DNA from: Macrostomum hystrix
Taxonomy: Eukaryota > Platyhelminthes > Macrostomidae
DNA length: 64,000 bases
NCBI GenBank assembly: GCA_950097015.1
Contig: CATNEN010000038.1
Location: 24,403,001 to 24,467,000 of the forward strand
Direction: 5' to 3'
Position numbers and translations under genes: made by a program
Shown here: positions 12,655 through 25,500 of the stretch, piece by piece
How the letters are laid out: every line of letters begins with the position of its first letter
Numbering within the stretch: position 1 is the stretch's first letter
Notes under the pieces: generated by a model
Databases searched by the model: none
The model's input: only the letters and a program-made list of their open reading frames with translations
Told to the model about the DNA's origin: nothing

Positions 12655-13190
12655 TATATTACAGATATTACAGACTTCAGGGTGACAGTATTTGAGACTT
12701 CAGGTGGCAGTAATACAGACTTCAGGGTGACAGTATTTGAGACTTCATGTGGCAGTAATACAGACTTCAGGGTGACAGTATTTGAGACTTCATGGGGCAG
12801 TAATACAGACTTCAAGGTGACAGTATTTGAGACTTCAGGGGGCAGTAATACAGACTTCAGGGTGACAGTATTTGAGACTTCAGGTGACAGTATTTGAGAC
12901 TTCAGGTGGCAGTAATACAGACTTCAGGGTGACAGTATTTGAGACTGCAGGGGGCAGTAATACAGACTTCAGGGTGACAGTATTTGAGACTTCAGGGGGC
13001 AGTAATACAGACTTCAGGGTGACAATATTTGAGACTTCAGGGGGCAGTAATACAGACTTCAGGGTGACAGTATTTGAGACTTCAGGGGGCAGTAAAACAG
13101 ACTTCAGGGTGACAGTATTTGAGACAGGGGGAAGTAAAACAGACTTCAGGTCGACAGTAATAGAGACTTCAGGTCGACAGTAATACAGAC
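12655..13190. repeat. Minisatellite, 45-bp unit built from two related halves
   Basis: About 12 copies. Each unit contains two diverged halves, ACTTCAGGGTGACAGTATTT and ACTTCAGGGGGCAGTAATAC, so an older unit of about 22 bp was doubled before the present array expanded. Confidence 0.93.
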
Positions 13191-13799
13191 ATAAGGGTGG
13201 CACTATTACAGGTTTTTTCTGTAAATAGAGGTGATATTACAGGCTCAAAGGACAGACAGTCCTTATCGCTTAAGTAAGACAGTACTTATACCGAGTTAAG
13301 TGGTTATAAAAATCATTTGCATTGAAATCCCAAGTCTCAGCTGTTCAATTGGGATTAGCAAAGCATATATCCCATCTCACTGTAGACACACGTCGCCTCA
13401 GTCAATAATGTCTTCAGCTGACAGTATACTATGTAGCGCTAGTTACTTACTCTAATACGCGTGTAAGAAAACTAAATGGATTTTCGCTAACTCGCAGTGT
13501 ATTTTGGTTCTCTAATTGCCTGTATGAATGGTTCGTTCGTAACACCTATAGCTCAATGTACCGTATAGATTTTTATTGTCCACTGACTTAAACATGGGCT
13601 TGTCATTAGCATTACGGTGCCTGTTATTTTGTGACCAAAAATGACAACGAAACTGTTTTAGCTGTCTGCACCTAGTTTTTAGTATTGACTGGCCTGTTTG
13701 TCAAAATCAGTAAAATTACCTGCTAACCTGAAGCCAACACAGCCATTGTTAATCATCACCTTTCAAGATCAAGGTTCGGGCTTTTAGAAAGAACCCGTC
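13191..13799. other. Intergenic spacer without recognised elements
   Basis: Unique-looking AT-rich sequence. I see nothing definable in it. Confidence 0.5.
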
Positions 13800-14150
13800 T
13801 GACAAAACTGTCACGTTTCCTAGAATGATCAAATTTAGACGAATTGTCCCATTTCCTAGAAAGATCCCATCTAGACGTATTGTCCAATTTCCTAGAAAGA
13901 TCCCATCTAGAAGAATTGTCCAATTTGCTAGAAAGATCCTATCTAGAAGAATTGTCCAATTTGCTAGAAAGATCCCATCTAGACGTATTGTCCCATTTCC
14001 TAGAAAGATCCCATCTAGACGTATTGTCCCATTTCCTAGAAAGATACACGAATTACCGCATTTCCTAGAAAGATCCCATCTAGAAGTATTGCCCCATTTC
14101 ATTGAAATATCCTATCTAGGTGTATTGTCCCATTTCCTAGACAAATCCTA
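13800..14150. repeat. Minisatellite, 36-bp unit
   Basis: About 9 to 10 imperfect copies of TTCCTAGAAAGATCCCATCT plus AGACGTATTGTCCCAT, just downstream of the 3' end of the minus-strand neuropeptide gene. Confidence 0.92.
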
Positions 14151-14471
14151 CTAAAATAACTGTATTATCTGAAAGATCCCATCTTAGAAAGCCATCACAT
14201 TTTGGGATTTTTAAGACTGCGTAGAGCTAGCTGTTCAGTCCGTGGACCGGGGATTCGGAACGCCGCCACACCTTCGCCGACGTGTGTCTTGAAAGAAAAC
14301 GAAATAAAAAAATAACGCGAGTTTTCTTAACATCGAATAATTTTTCCCAACTCTCTCAATCTAAAAGTTTGAGTGATGTTCCGCTCTTTGTATTTAAAAA
14401 ATCGGTGTCTTTGTCAGAAATAAAGTGAAGCAAAGTTTTTTGTCAATTAACGGCTTCAATCAAAAAATTGT

Positions 14472-14859
14472 TTAACCGCCGAGGAACTCAGAAATTCTCT
14501 TCCGTCGCAGCCATTCAGCAAGGTGCCGCTCGACGCCAGCCGCCTCAGCCGAATCCTCGTCGGCCATCAAAGACTGGCGCTTTCCAAGAAACTCGGACAC
14601 CCGCTTGCTGTTTTCGATGTCTGAAAAGAGTAGATTTTCCCGCGTTAAAAATAGAGATTTACCATAGACTATCGGACTAAATAAGGAATGCTTACATGGT
14701 CTTGATTGCACTTCCGTAGTCATGGCGACCAGCAGCCCAACGAGGATGGCGATCGACAGAAAAGTGACTCGGGCTGTCGAATAAGAATTTTAAATTGTGT
14801 GGAAATTTATTTTAACAAAAACATTTTCGCAATTTTCAAACAACAGACTCACCGCGCAT
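14472..14859 (-). CDS. EFLamide/EFLGamide-type (protostome TRH-like) neuropeptide precursor
   Basis: Three minus-strand exons, 14859-14853, 14773-14696 and 14620-14472, join through GT-AG introns of 79 and 75 bp (donors GTGAGT and GTAAGC, acceptors GACAG and TTTCAG) into 77 codons. Residues 1-26 form a signal peptide (basic start, then LSIAILVGLLVA). KR at 34-35 and GKR at 41-43 bracket VSEFL, predicted to be released as VSEFL-amide. The last residues after RRKR (67-70) are ISEFLGG followed directly by the stop, which would give ISEFLG-amide. Peptides ending in SEFL-amide are known from arthropods and EFLG-amide from annelids and molluscs. In Platynereis the latter activates a receptor related to the TRH receptor. 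Secretion as a neuropeptide is inferred from this architecture. The acidic spacer (about 47-66) is typical of prohormones. A TATA box lies upstream at 14938-14946. The gene sits alone between arrays. Confidence 0.82.
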
Positions 14860-14937
14860 TTTTAGTTTTAGATTTCAGGGTGCAACTAAAATGAATTTAA
14901 GCAAAGGAGAAACTGGATTGTAACACAGCGAAAATTG

Positions 14938-14946
14938 CCTTTTATA
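14938..14946 (-). promoter_or_regulatory. TATA box of the EFL(G)amide-type gene
   Basis: TATAAAAGG on the minus strand, about 80 bp upstream of the start codon. It places transcription start near 14910 and leaves a 5' leader of about 50 nt before the seven-nucleotide first coding exon. Confidence 0.65.
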
Positions 14947-15404
14947 TTGTCTGTTTGAGATATTTCACTGGCTTTAAGGTTGAGTCGATTGTGATTGGCT
15001 GAGTACTTTCTCTATCTTGTGTTCGTTTTGTTCGCAAAGCTTCTATCAAATGATAGCATTTTTGCACGCGCAAATGTTTGAACAGCTTTGAAATCTGTGA
15101 GCATTGTCGTACAATTTTCATTTATGAATCACTAAAAATGATACAATTCCCTGTTTAATGCAAAACTACAACTTCTCCCAAGTTATAGCTTCCGTGAGGA
15201 TCAACTTTAAGCAAAGTATTTTTCACCTACGGGTGCGGCAACGAGTGTCACAAATCAATAAATTAGAAAGCAGATCTTGTGTATCAGGGTGTCTTCTGAA
15301 AAACTTCCCGCAAGACTCAAAGCATTCTCAACGAGAAAAAAGTCGTAAAATTTTTTCTGTCGTAAGTCGTAACATATATAGTGCACATTTTGGAAAGGTT
15401 ATAC
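14947..15404. other. Upstream region of the neuropeptide gene
   Basis: Unique AT-rich sequence that contains an inverted CCAAT-like motif (AGCCAATCAC on the minus strand, near 15000). It probably includes the promoter region of the minus-strand peptide gene. No other element recognised. Confidence 0.4.
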
Positions 15405-17105
15405 ACCTGTTAGTTCTTAAACATGTTATACAGTCCATACACCTGCTTGACAGTTCATACACCTGCTATACAGTTCATACACGTGTTAGTTCATACACTT
15501 GTTAAACAGTTCATACACCAGTTACAGTTAATACACCTGTTAGACAGTTCATGCACCTGTTAGACAGTTCATACATCTGTTAGGCAGGTCATACACCTGT
15601 TAGACAGTTAATACACCTGTTAGGCAGGTCATACACCTGTTAGACAGTTCATACACCTGTTAGACAGTTAATACACCTGTTAGACAGTTCATACACCTGT
15701 TAGACAGTTCATGCACCTGTTAGACAGTTCATGCATCTGTTAGGCAGGTCATACACCTGTTAGACAGGTCATACACCTGTTAGGCAGGTCATGCACCTGT
15801 TAGACAGTTAATACACCTGTTAGACAGGTCATACACCTGTTAGACAGTTCATGCACCTGTTAGACAGTTCATGCATCTGTTAGGCAGGTCATACACCTGT
15901 TAGACAGGTCATACACATGTTAGGCAGGTCATGCACCTGTTAGACAGTTAATACACCTGTTAGACAGGTCATACACCTGTTAGACAGTTCATGCACCTGT
16001 TAGACAGTTCATGCATCTGTTAGGCAGGTCATACACCTGTTAGACAGGTCATACACATGTTAGGCAGGTCATGCACCTGTTAGACAGTTAATGCACCTGT
16101 TAGACAGTTCATGCACCTGTTAGACAGTTCTTGCATCTGTTAGGCAGGTCATACACCTGTTAGACAGGTCATACACCTGTTAGGCAGGTCATGCACCTGT
16201 TAGACAGTTCATGCACCTGTTAGACAGTTCATACACATGTTAGACAGTTAATACACCAGTTAGACAGTTCATACACCTGTTAGGCAGGTCATACACCTGT
16301 TAGGTGGGTCATACACCTGTTAGACAGTTAATACACCAGTTAGACAGTTCATACACCTGTTAGGCAGGTCATACACCTGTTAGACAGTTAATAAACCTGT
16401 TAGGCAGGTCATACACCTGTTAGGTGGGTCATACACCTGTTAGGCAGGTCATACACCTGTTAGGTGGGTCATACACCTGTTAGGCAGGTTATGCACCTGT
16501 TAGACAGTTAATAAGCCTGTTAGGCAGGTCATACACCTGTTAGACAGTTAATACACCTGTTAGACAGTTAATAAACCTGTTAGGCAGGTCATACACCTGT
16601 TAGGTGGGTCATACACCTGTTAGGCAGGTCATACACCTGTTAGACAGTTCATACACCTGTTAGACAGTTCATACACCTGTTAGGCAGGTCATACACCTGT
16701 TAGGCAGGTCATACACCTGTTAGGTAGGTCATACACCTGTTAGGCAGGTCATACACCTGTTAGACAGTTAATACACCTGTTAGACAGGTCATACACCTGT
16801 TAGGCAGCTCATACACCTGTTAGGCAGCTCATACACCTGTTAGGTAGGTCGTACACCTGTTAGGCAGGTCATACACCTGTTAGACAGTTAATACACCTGT
16901 TAGACAGGTCATACACCTGCTAGACAGTTAATACACCTGTAAGACGGTTAATACACCTGTTAGACAGTTAATTCACCTGTTAGATATTGATACACCTGTT
17001 AGACAGTTAATACACCTGTTAGACAGTTAATACACCTGTTAGACAGTTAATACACCTGTTAGGCAAGTCATACACATGTTAAACAATTCATACACATGTT
17101 AGATG
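15405..17105. repeat. Minisatellite, 20-bp unit, between peptide gene and TRPM2-like gene
   Basis: About 85 copies of AGACAGTTCATACACCTGTT with regular variants (AGGCAGGTCATACACCTGTT, AGACAGTTAATACACCTGTT). The core CCTGTTAGAC also occurs in three other arrays of this window. Confidence 0.95.
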
Positions 17106-17607
17106 GCTGAGAGACATGTGATACATTTCACACACCTTTTCATTTATGATATTGAATGCTTAGTTTTTTCATGAGAATATATTTTACGCTACAAGCTAAG
17201 ACTGAATGCGCAGCTCAAGTATTTTTTCTATAATTAGAAACAGTTGACGCAACAATGTCACATGCTAATTTTTTTAATCGGACTCAACCACACAGACTCC
17301 CAAACTGAGCAGTCAGTGATGGCCCTGTGGTTTTTAGATAATATTTTTATTACCTCTGAAAACATAGGCCAGTCTAAGCGGCGATCTAGTTGAATGTCCT
17401 CACACTCAAATCGTTGTCATAGCAACGGTTTGAGCCTGGAATACAATTAATAGCCGTACGGTTGTGCAGTGTGAGGTGGGAAAATAAAATAAAACTATCG
17501 AGAAATTTGTTTCCATTTATTAATCTCCGTTTCCTATAATATACTTGGCATCAAACACTGGAACAGGTCTAGCTATTAAGAACGGACTCAAGAGTTTAAA
17601 GAAGAAG
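17106..17607. other. Region upstream of the first recognised TRPM2-like exon
   Basis: Unique sequence with no clear TATA box. The frame upstream of the ATG at 17608 is open back to 17524 without another ATG, so an upstream exon remains possible (an acceptor-like AACAG lies at 17562-17566). Confidence 0.4.
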
Positions 17608-19519
17608 ATGTCAAGGAGGCAGTCCGAATCGCCGCTACCGTTAGCGCTGTTTCCTGGAAATGAAGATTACCTCAACGGCGACGCTTCGACTGTCGGTGGC
17701 GTCCTGCAGGAGCGTCGACTGCGCGCTGGCAACCTTCAGGAGCTGCTGGCCCTGTGGCAGGGCGATCCGATGAAGGAGCTGCGACTTCGTCTCGATGGCA
17801 ACGATCATGGAGAGCTGCTGCCGTGCCGGCTGATGCACGCGGCTGTTGCTGCCGACAACCGGGACACAGTCAGGGGCCTGCTTGAGACCGATGCTCAACT
17901 GGCTCTGATAGCTAACTCGGTGGGTGAAGACTGAGCTTAATTGGCATTGACATATTGTCACTCAGTATGAAAGGATTTTGGGGTGAGTGAAGTGTGATTG
18001 GGGTGAATGAAGTGTGATTGAGGTGAATGTAATGTGATTGAGGTGAATGTAATGTGATTGAGGTGAATGAAGTGTGATTGGGGTGAATGAAGTGTGATTG
18101 AGGTGAATGTAATGTGATTGAGGTGAATGTAATGTGATTGAGGTGAATGAAGTGTGATTGGGGTGAATGAAGTGTGATTGAGGTGAATGTAATGTGATTG
18201 AGGTGAATGTAATGTGATTGAGGTGAATGTAATGTGATTGAGGTGAATGAAGTGTGATTGGGGTGAATGAAGTGTAATTGGGGTGAATGAAGTGTAATTG
18301 GGGTGAATGAAGTGTGATTGGGGTGAATGAAGTGTGATTGAGGTGAATGTAATGTGATTGAGGTGAATGTAATGTGATTGAGGTGAATGTAATGTGATTG
18401 AGGTGAATGAAGTGTGATTGGGGTGAATGAAGTGTAATTGGGGTGAATGAAGTGTAATTGGGGTGAATGAAGTGTAATTGGGGTGAATGAAGTGTAATTG
18501 GGGTGAATGAAGTGTGATTGGGGTGAATGAAGTGTGATTGAGGTGAATGTAATGTGATTGAGGTGAATGTAATGTGATTGAGGTGAATGTAATGTGATTG
18601 AGGTGAATGAAGTGTGATTGGGGTGAATGAAGTGTAATTGGGGTGAATGAAGTGTAATTGGGGTGAATGAAGTGTAATTGGGGTGAATGAAGTGTGATAG
18701 GGGTGAATGAAGTGTGATAGGGGTGAAGGAAGAGTAATTGGGGTGAAGGAAGAGTAAGCAGTAGTAATAATAGCATCCCTTGGCCGACTAGCTAAACACT
18801 CTTCCGCCACCTCAGCGCCAGGAGCTGCCACTTCACGTCGCCTGCCGACTCGGCCGATCCGTTGCCGCGGCGCTGATGCTGCCGGCGATGTCGGTGGAGG
18901 CGGCCAACTCGCTGGACGGTCGGGGCAGGTCGCCGCTTCACTTGGCTGCGGAGTTCGGGCAGGTCGACTGTCTGGCAGAACTGCTGGCCTGCGGCCTCTG
19001 CGACCTGGCGATGCTCGACTCGGTGAGATGGGGCTCAGATGATGCTGAGATGGGGCTGAGATGGGGCTGAGATGGGGCTGAGATGGGGCTGAGATGGGGC
19101 TGAGATGGGGCTGAGATGGGGCTGAGATGGGGCTGAGATGGAGCTGAGATGGGGCTGAGATGGGGCTGAGATGGGGCTGAGATGGGGCTGAGATGGGGCT
19201 GAGATGGGGCTGAGATGAAGCTGAGTTGAGAGGTTGAGCACATCTCACACACCTCCGATCTCCGCAGTCGGGTAGGTCAGCCGTCGACTGCGCCAGGGAG
19301 GCGGGCGCCGCGGCTCGCGGCTGCCTGCGGCTGCTTGAATCGGTGGCGTCTTCGCCGGCTTCGCTGGCGCCGCTGCGGCTCGGTCGGCTGGAGCCGGCGA
19401 GGAGCCACGGCTGCCGGGACGGAGAGCTGCGGGCCTGGGGTGGCGTCAGTGACTGCGTGCGGCTGGCCAACAACTGCTTCGGAGAGGTCGAGTTCCCCGG
19501 GCTGGGCAACACGGCGCAG
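17608..19519 (+). CDS. TRPM2-like exons 1-3: ankyrin-like repeats fused to the start of the melastatin homology region
   Basis: Exon 1 contains RLMHAAVAADNRDTVRGLLE. Exon 2 has ELPLHVACRLGRSVAAALML and GRSPLHLAAEFGQVDCLAELL, both classic ankyrin helices (PLH-A..G....). Exon 3 opens with GRSAVDCAREAGAAARGCLRLL, a degenerate last repeat, and in the same uninterrupted exon reaches FGEVEFPGLGNTAQ, the beginning of the TRPM N-terminal domain. That single exon physically links the two parts, so this is not a merge of two genes by mis-splicing. TRPM channels typically lack ankyrin repeats. Exon 2 could alternatively start at 18822, two codons later. Confidence 0.78.
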
Positions 19520-22500
19520 GTGAGAGGCAGTTATTCCATGGCAACTGTAGCCAGTGCGAAAGCCTTCAAACATGAGACAAACTTCTGAATGCCCTGTGAG
19601 ATCAGCTGCAACTCACTGCAACTCTCTAATCGATATCGCCCGGATGTCCCAAATAAATTCCATGGAAATCCCGCAAATTTCCCACGGAAATCCCATGGAA
19701 ATCCCGCAAATTTCCCATGGAGATCCCATGGAAATCCCGTAAAAACCACAGTTCTGCCGCCTGACGGGCAGCTGTTCAGACGCGGACCTGGCGCAGCTGC
19801 TGCTGGGCCGCTGGTCGCTCGGCCGGCCATCTCTGGTGCTGAGCGTCCACGGCAGCCATTGCGACAAGGCCTCATTCAGGGCCGCCTGGCAGAAGGGGCT
19901 CTGGAAGACTGCGGCTGGCTCCGGTGAGCTGCTAGATTCAATGCGATCAATGCAGTGCTTTTTCGGATCATGAATAAATTATTAAACTGCTTACAGGCGC
20001 CTGGATCGTCACCAACTGCTTCTCCAATCTGGCGAGGACCACCGGCCAGGCAGTCAGGGACTTCTGCGACGCCTACGGGCCGGACAGCGTGCGAGCCATC
20101 GGCCTCTGCAGCTGGGGACGAACAGCTGGATCTCAGAGCCTCTGCTCCGACGCATTCGATGTGTGTCTCGAGTCTGATAGACTTGATGCGGGATGGATTC
20201 TGATTGGCTGGGAGCTGGCTGTGTTTGATTGGCTGGGAGCGGCATGTATTCTGATTGGCTCGGAGCGGCATGTATTCTGATTGGCTGGGAGCGGCATGTA
20301 TTCTGATTGGCTGGGAGCGGCATGTATTCTGATTGGCTGGGAGCGGCATGTATTCTGATTGGCTGGGAGCGGCATGTATTCTGATTGGCTGGGAGCGGCA
20401 TGTATTCTGATTGGCTGGGAGCGGCATGTATTCTGATTGGCTTGTAGCGAATTAATTCTGATTGGCTGAATTTCTGATTCGCTAGCTAGCAGTATTTTAT
20501 TTTACTGCTAACCGAGAAGAGTTTCTTGCTTTATATTGCAGGGCTGCAGTCCTGCAAAGTACCACGCAACAACAGAATCTAAAGAATTAGAAGCAGACTC
20601 AAGCCAAACCGATGGCAGCAAACTTTTAGATCCGAATCACTCTCACCTGCTGCTGTTGGACTGCGGCCATCGCGGCGATGCCGACTGCTGTCGTGAATTG
20701 GACCAGTTTCGTTCCAGATTTGAGTCGCTACTCAAAGACTGGCCGAGGATGGCGTTGGATGTTGCAGATTTCACCTACTCTACAACCGATTTTAAGGGTA
20801 AAAAGTGGCACCATTAAGTTTTTTTTACTGAAAAGGAAGATAAAGAAGGAAAATAGAATTTAATGTAGGTAAATTAATGAACGTGAAAAAACGTACGAAA
20901 AAAGTAACTAACAAAAAGTAACGGACTGAAAATGAAACTTTTTCGTTCCCTTTGAGATCAGACAGTAAGAAATCTGGTTATTTTACTTAATTCTTGATTA
21001 GCGAGTGGATTAAACACGCATTCTAACTCAGAAAATAACAGATTTGATTAGTTTAATGGTAATAAATCAACGATAAAGATTCTGACCACTTTGACAGACT
21101 CCGAGGCCACCTCGGTGCCGCTCTGCTGCCTTCTAGTCGGTGGCGTTGGCAGCGCCATCCTCGCCAGCGTCCATTGCAGCGTGCACGTCAACCGCAATCC
21201 CCTGCTCATCGTCGGCGGCACCGGTGGCCTAGCCGATCTGCTGACCAAACTGTTAAAGGACATCGACGATTACTCCGGCAGCGGCGGCGGTGGCGAAGCG
21301 AAACGAAACGTCAGCGATCCGCTGAGCGTTGAATCTCTGCAGCTGCGTCTCCAGGAGGCCTGGCAGCTGACAGCACCGCAGTCGCAGTCGTTGGACGCCG
21401 AGATTCGCCAATTGTGCCAGCTGACGGTGGACTCCCGGCATCGAATCGAAGTCTTCCAACTGGACGTTGATTCGGCGTCAGATCTCGATGCCCGAATTCT
21501 TGGCTGCCTGTTGAATTCGGCTAGCAGCGTCACCGATGAGCTCGAGAACCCTCGGCTGAACAGCGAGCAGTTGCGAATGGCCATGGCTCTGGATCGCTGC
21601 GACATCGCCAGGCAGAAGGTGTTCGGCGACAGCGGCGCGCGTCGTTGGCGAGACGGCGATCTGGACCGGTTTATGCTGACGGCGCTGCGAGACAATCGGG
21701 TGGCTTTTGTGTGCCTATTTGTTCAGCAGGGCTTCGGACTCGATCGCTTTGTCAATACCCGACTGTTGGAGGCGTTGTACACTGAAGACTACGGCAGTGG
21801 GGTACGATCACTCGAAGCTAATTTTCAGTTTGTTTAAATCTGCTACGTGCATACGTTTAAAGGTATTTACGTTATTTTTAATACCGTGTGTAATTTTTTT
21901 AGGTTACTATGAGATCTAGTATTTAACGTTTCGTAAACTCAAGCTCCATTTATTTATGTTCTGTCATACTTAGATTAAAAAAGAAAATAAGTTCTGGTTT
22001 CTGTTACGAATGTATACCCTGCTTATTTTTGTTCTGATAATGTTTTATCTGGCCCCACGATAAGAGATTCACATTTAGACAGTGTTGGGCGCGCGTTACC
22101 AAAAAGTACCGAAAATGGCGGTAATGAACGTTACTGATTATTTTGTATCGGAAAATTGGGTAACGAAAAAGTAGCAAATATAGTAACTGTCGTTACTTTA
22201 AATAGTTAACGAAATTTGGAGTTTGTAACAAAAAACTTCAATCAAAATAAGTGCGAAATGTATAAATGTAAAACAAAGAAATCAAAATATAGTTGCTAAT
22301 TATATAAATTCGCCAATTTTTTTGCTATGAATTTAAAGAAACACAATAAAAATGTATTAATGCAGCAAAAGAAATTATTTACAGTTCTGCAAAATTCTTT
22401 TTCATTTTTTTCGGAAACAGGTAACGGAAAATGCACATTCTTGGTAACGACTCTATCGTTACCATCATTTCCGTTACCAGACCGTGGTACGTGAAAAATA

Positions 22501-25500
22501 ATTACGTTACAAAAAAGTAACGATCGTTACCAAATGAGTACTGGTCCACTAGTAACGAGTAACGCGTCCAAAACTGCATGTAACAATTTATATTCATTAT
22601 TTATATAACAGATTTTTTTATACCTGTTTAGTTGTTCATAAAAGGAAATACTAAATTTATTTAAATACTTCAGTTTTGAATATTCTTCCGTTTCATTTAT
22701 ATTTACCACTTAGCAAAATTCAACACAAAGCAAATTCGTTGTTTTCACATCACTTGTTAATTCGTTAAAAATTGATTTCTCGTCCTCAGTTCGCGTGAAA
22801 ATTACCAAAAAATTAATTTTCATTCAACAAAAATAAATAACCCTTTAATACTTATTGTTGTATTTATTTTTTTATAAATGTTTTTGATTTTAATATTCGT
22901 AAAAATATCTACCCAGGAAATTAAACTTTTCGGGTGTTGCAATTTTAATAGTTCGGGAATATTTATCGCATTTTTACCGCAGTTAAAAAGCTATAAATGC
23001 TAAGCAAAGAAACCTCACTTAAAATAATAAGTACTGATACCCTTTCGTTTCACTAGTAAAGTTAAACTGGGATTCTAAAAAACTATACACGGTAATAAAT
23101 AAACTTACGAGAGTTCGTTTTAACATTTAAACAAATCATAATAAATTTTTAATTCGTATTTCCTTACTTTACAGAACCAGTCAACTCGACTTTTCCGGGC
23201 CTGTCTGGATGCGACAACAAGTAAAAAGGTAAATTATTCCTTGGAACTCGTTTCGTTACAACATGAACCGATGACGTCATGGGATTAAAGAGCTAGTTTA
23301 ACACGATGATCATTTGATAGTCCGATCATCAGAAATAATACTATCATTTGAGATACTCCAATCATTGGAGAAAATCTGATGATTGAAGATAATCCAATAA
23401 TAGGAGATAGTCCCATCAACGGATAATCCAATCATTGGAGATAATCCCATTAACGGATAATCCGATCTTTGGAGATAATCCCATCAACGGATAATTGGAT
23501 CATTGGAGATAATCCGATCAACGGATAAGTTGATCATTGGAGATAATCGCATTAACGGACAATCCGATCATTGGAGATAATCCCATCAACGGATAATTGG
23601 ATCATTGGAGATAATCGCATTAACGGACAATCCGATCATTGGAGATAATCCTATCAACGGATAATCCGATCATTGGAGATAATCCCATCAACGGATAATC
23701 TGATCATTTGAGATAATCGCATTAACGGATAATCCGATCATTGGAGAGATAATCAAATCATTGGAGATAATCCCATCAACGGATAATCCGATCATTGGAG
23801 ATAATCCTATCAACGGATAATCCGATCATTGGAGATAATCCCATCAACGGATAATCCGATCATTGGAGATAATCCCATCAACGGAGATAATCCGATCAAC
23901 GGATAATCCGATCACTGGAGATAATCAAATCAATGGAGATAATCCCATCAACGGATAATCCGATCATTGGAGATAATCTCATCATTTGGATAATCCAAAC
24001 AAAATTGCAATACTTTGGGAAAAATCTAGTCACGATAATCAGAATCTTTTTGGAAAATATCGGATCAAAGCTAATCCCGATCGCATTCTGATCTCTCAGA
24101 ATTTCAGGTCAGTATCCCTGCAAGACATTGGCCAGCTTCTGAATACTCTATCCGGCAAAATCTACAAAGCCGACTATAAATCTGGTGACGAAGCGTTAGA
24201 GCGACCGGCTCGCGACTTGTTCATCTGGTGCCTGCTCACGCAGCGAAATCAGTTGGCTGAATTTTTCTGGACCCTCGAGAAGGAGTGCGTGCCAGCCGCC
24301 CTGATGGCTGCGCTGCTGCTCAGAACCATTCGCCAATTCAGCGACGACCTCAGCGAGCGACAGGAGCTGGAGGAGCTGGCCAAGTGAGTTGACAATTTTT
24401 GACAGGGTTTTAGAAAACAAGGAGATCATTCTATTAAAGCCTACTTATAGTAAGGTGATGCGAATATTCTTTTAAATTAAAAAAAGTGCAAAAAAATTAT
24501 AAAAAATAACAAAACTAGCAATCCAGCTATAGAATCTAGAAAATCCAGCGTGGAAATCTAGCAAATCCTAGTTTAAATCCAGCAAATCGTACTTTAGGAT
24601 CCAAGTCCTACTTTAGAATCTAGCAAATCCTACTTTAGAATCCAGCAAATCCAACTTTAGAATCCAGCAAATCCAACTTTAGAATCCAGCAAATCCAACT
24701 TTGGAATCCAGCAAATCCTACTTTAGAATCTAGCAAATCCTACTTTAGAATCCAGCAAATCCAACTTTAGAATCTAGCAAATCCAACTTTAGAATCTAGC
24801 AAATCCAACTTTAGAATCCAGCAAATCCTACTTTAGAATCCAGCAAATCCAACTTTAGAATCCAGCAAATCCAACTTTAGAATCTAGCAAATCCTACTTT
24901 AGAATCTAGCAAATCCTACTTTAGAATCCAGCAAATCCAACTTTTTAGAATCCAGAAAATCCTATTTTAGAATCTAGCAAATCCAACTTTAGAATCTAGC
25001 AAATCCAACTTTAGAATCTAGCAAATCCTACTTTAGAATCCAGCAAATCCTAGATTCTGGTGTCTAAACCAGCAAATCCAATTTTTAGAATCCAGCAAAT
25101 CCAACTTTTTAGAATCCAGAAAATCCTATTTTAGAATCCAGCAAATCCAACTTTTTAGAATCCAGAAAATCCTATTTTAGAATCTAGCAAATCCAACTTT
25201 TTAGAATCCAGCAAATCCAACTTTTTAGAATCCAGAAAATCCTATTTTAGAATCCAGCAAATCCAACTTTTTAGAGTCCAGAAAATCCTATTTTAGAATC
25301 CAGCAAATCCAACTTTAGAATCCAGCAAATCCAACTTTAGAATCCAGCAAATCCAACTTTAGAATCCAGCAAATCCAACTTTAGAATCCAGCAAATCCTA
25401 CTTTAGAATCCAGCAAATCCAACTTTAGAATCTAGCAAATCCAACTTTAGAATCTAGCAAATCCAACTTTAGAATCCAGCAAATCCTACTTTAGAATCCA

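Noticed and set aside
14472-14620. Similarity of VSEFL...ERHLAEWLRRKR to parathyroid hormone (VSE...ERVEWLRKK)
   Set aside because: The basic sites GKR and RRKR cut through the would-be hormone, the spacing differs, and the two SEFLG ends fit an EFL(G)amide precursor better.
15405-17105. Regular repeats considered as a CRISPR array
   Set aside because: There are no unique spacers between repeats, the unit is only 20 bp and contiguous, and the context is a eukaryotic genome.
17958-19512. Minus-strand open frame of 516 codons with HFIHPNHTSFTPITLHSPQ-type repeats
   Set aside because: It runs through two different intronic arrays and the antisense of real TRPM2-like exons, so it is a shadow and not a gene.
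20536-20863. Continuation of TRPM2-like exon 6 past 20797
   Set aside because: A GTAAAA donor at 20798 joins in phase with exon 7 and restores the family alignment. The readthrough hits stops at once.
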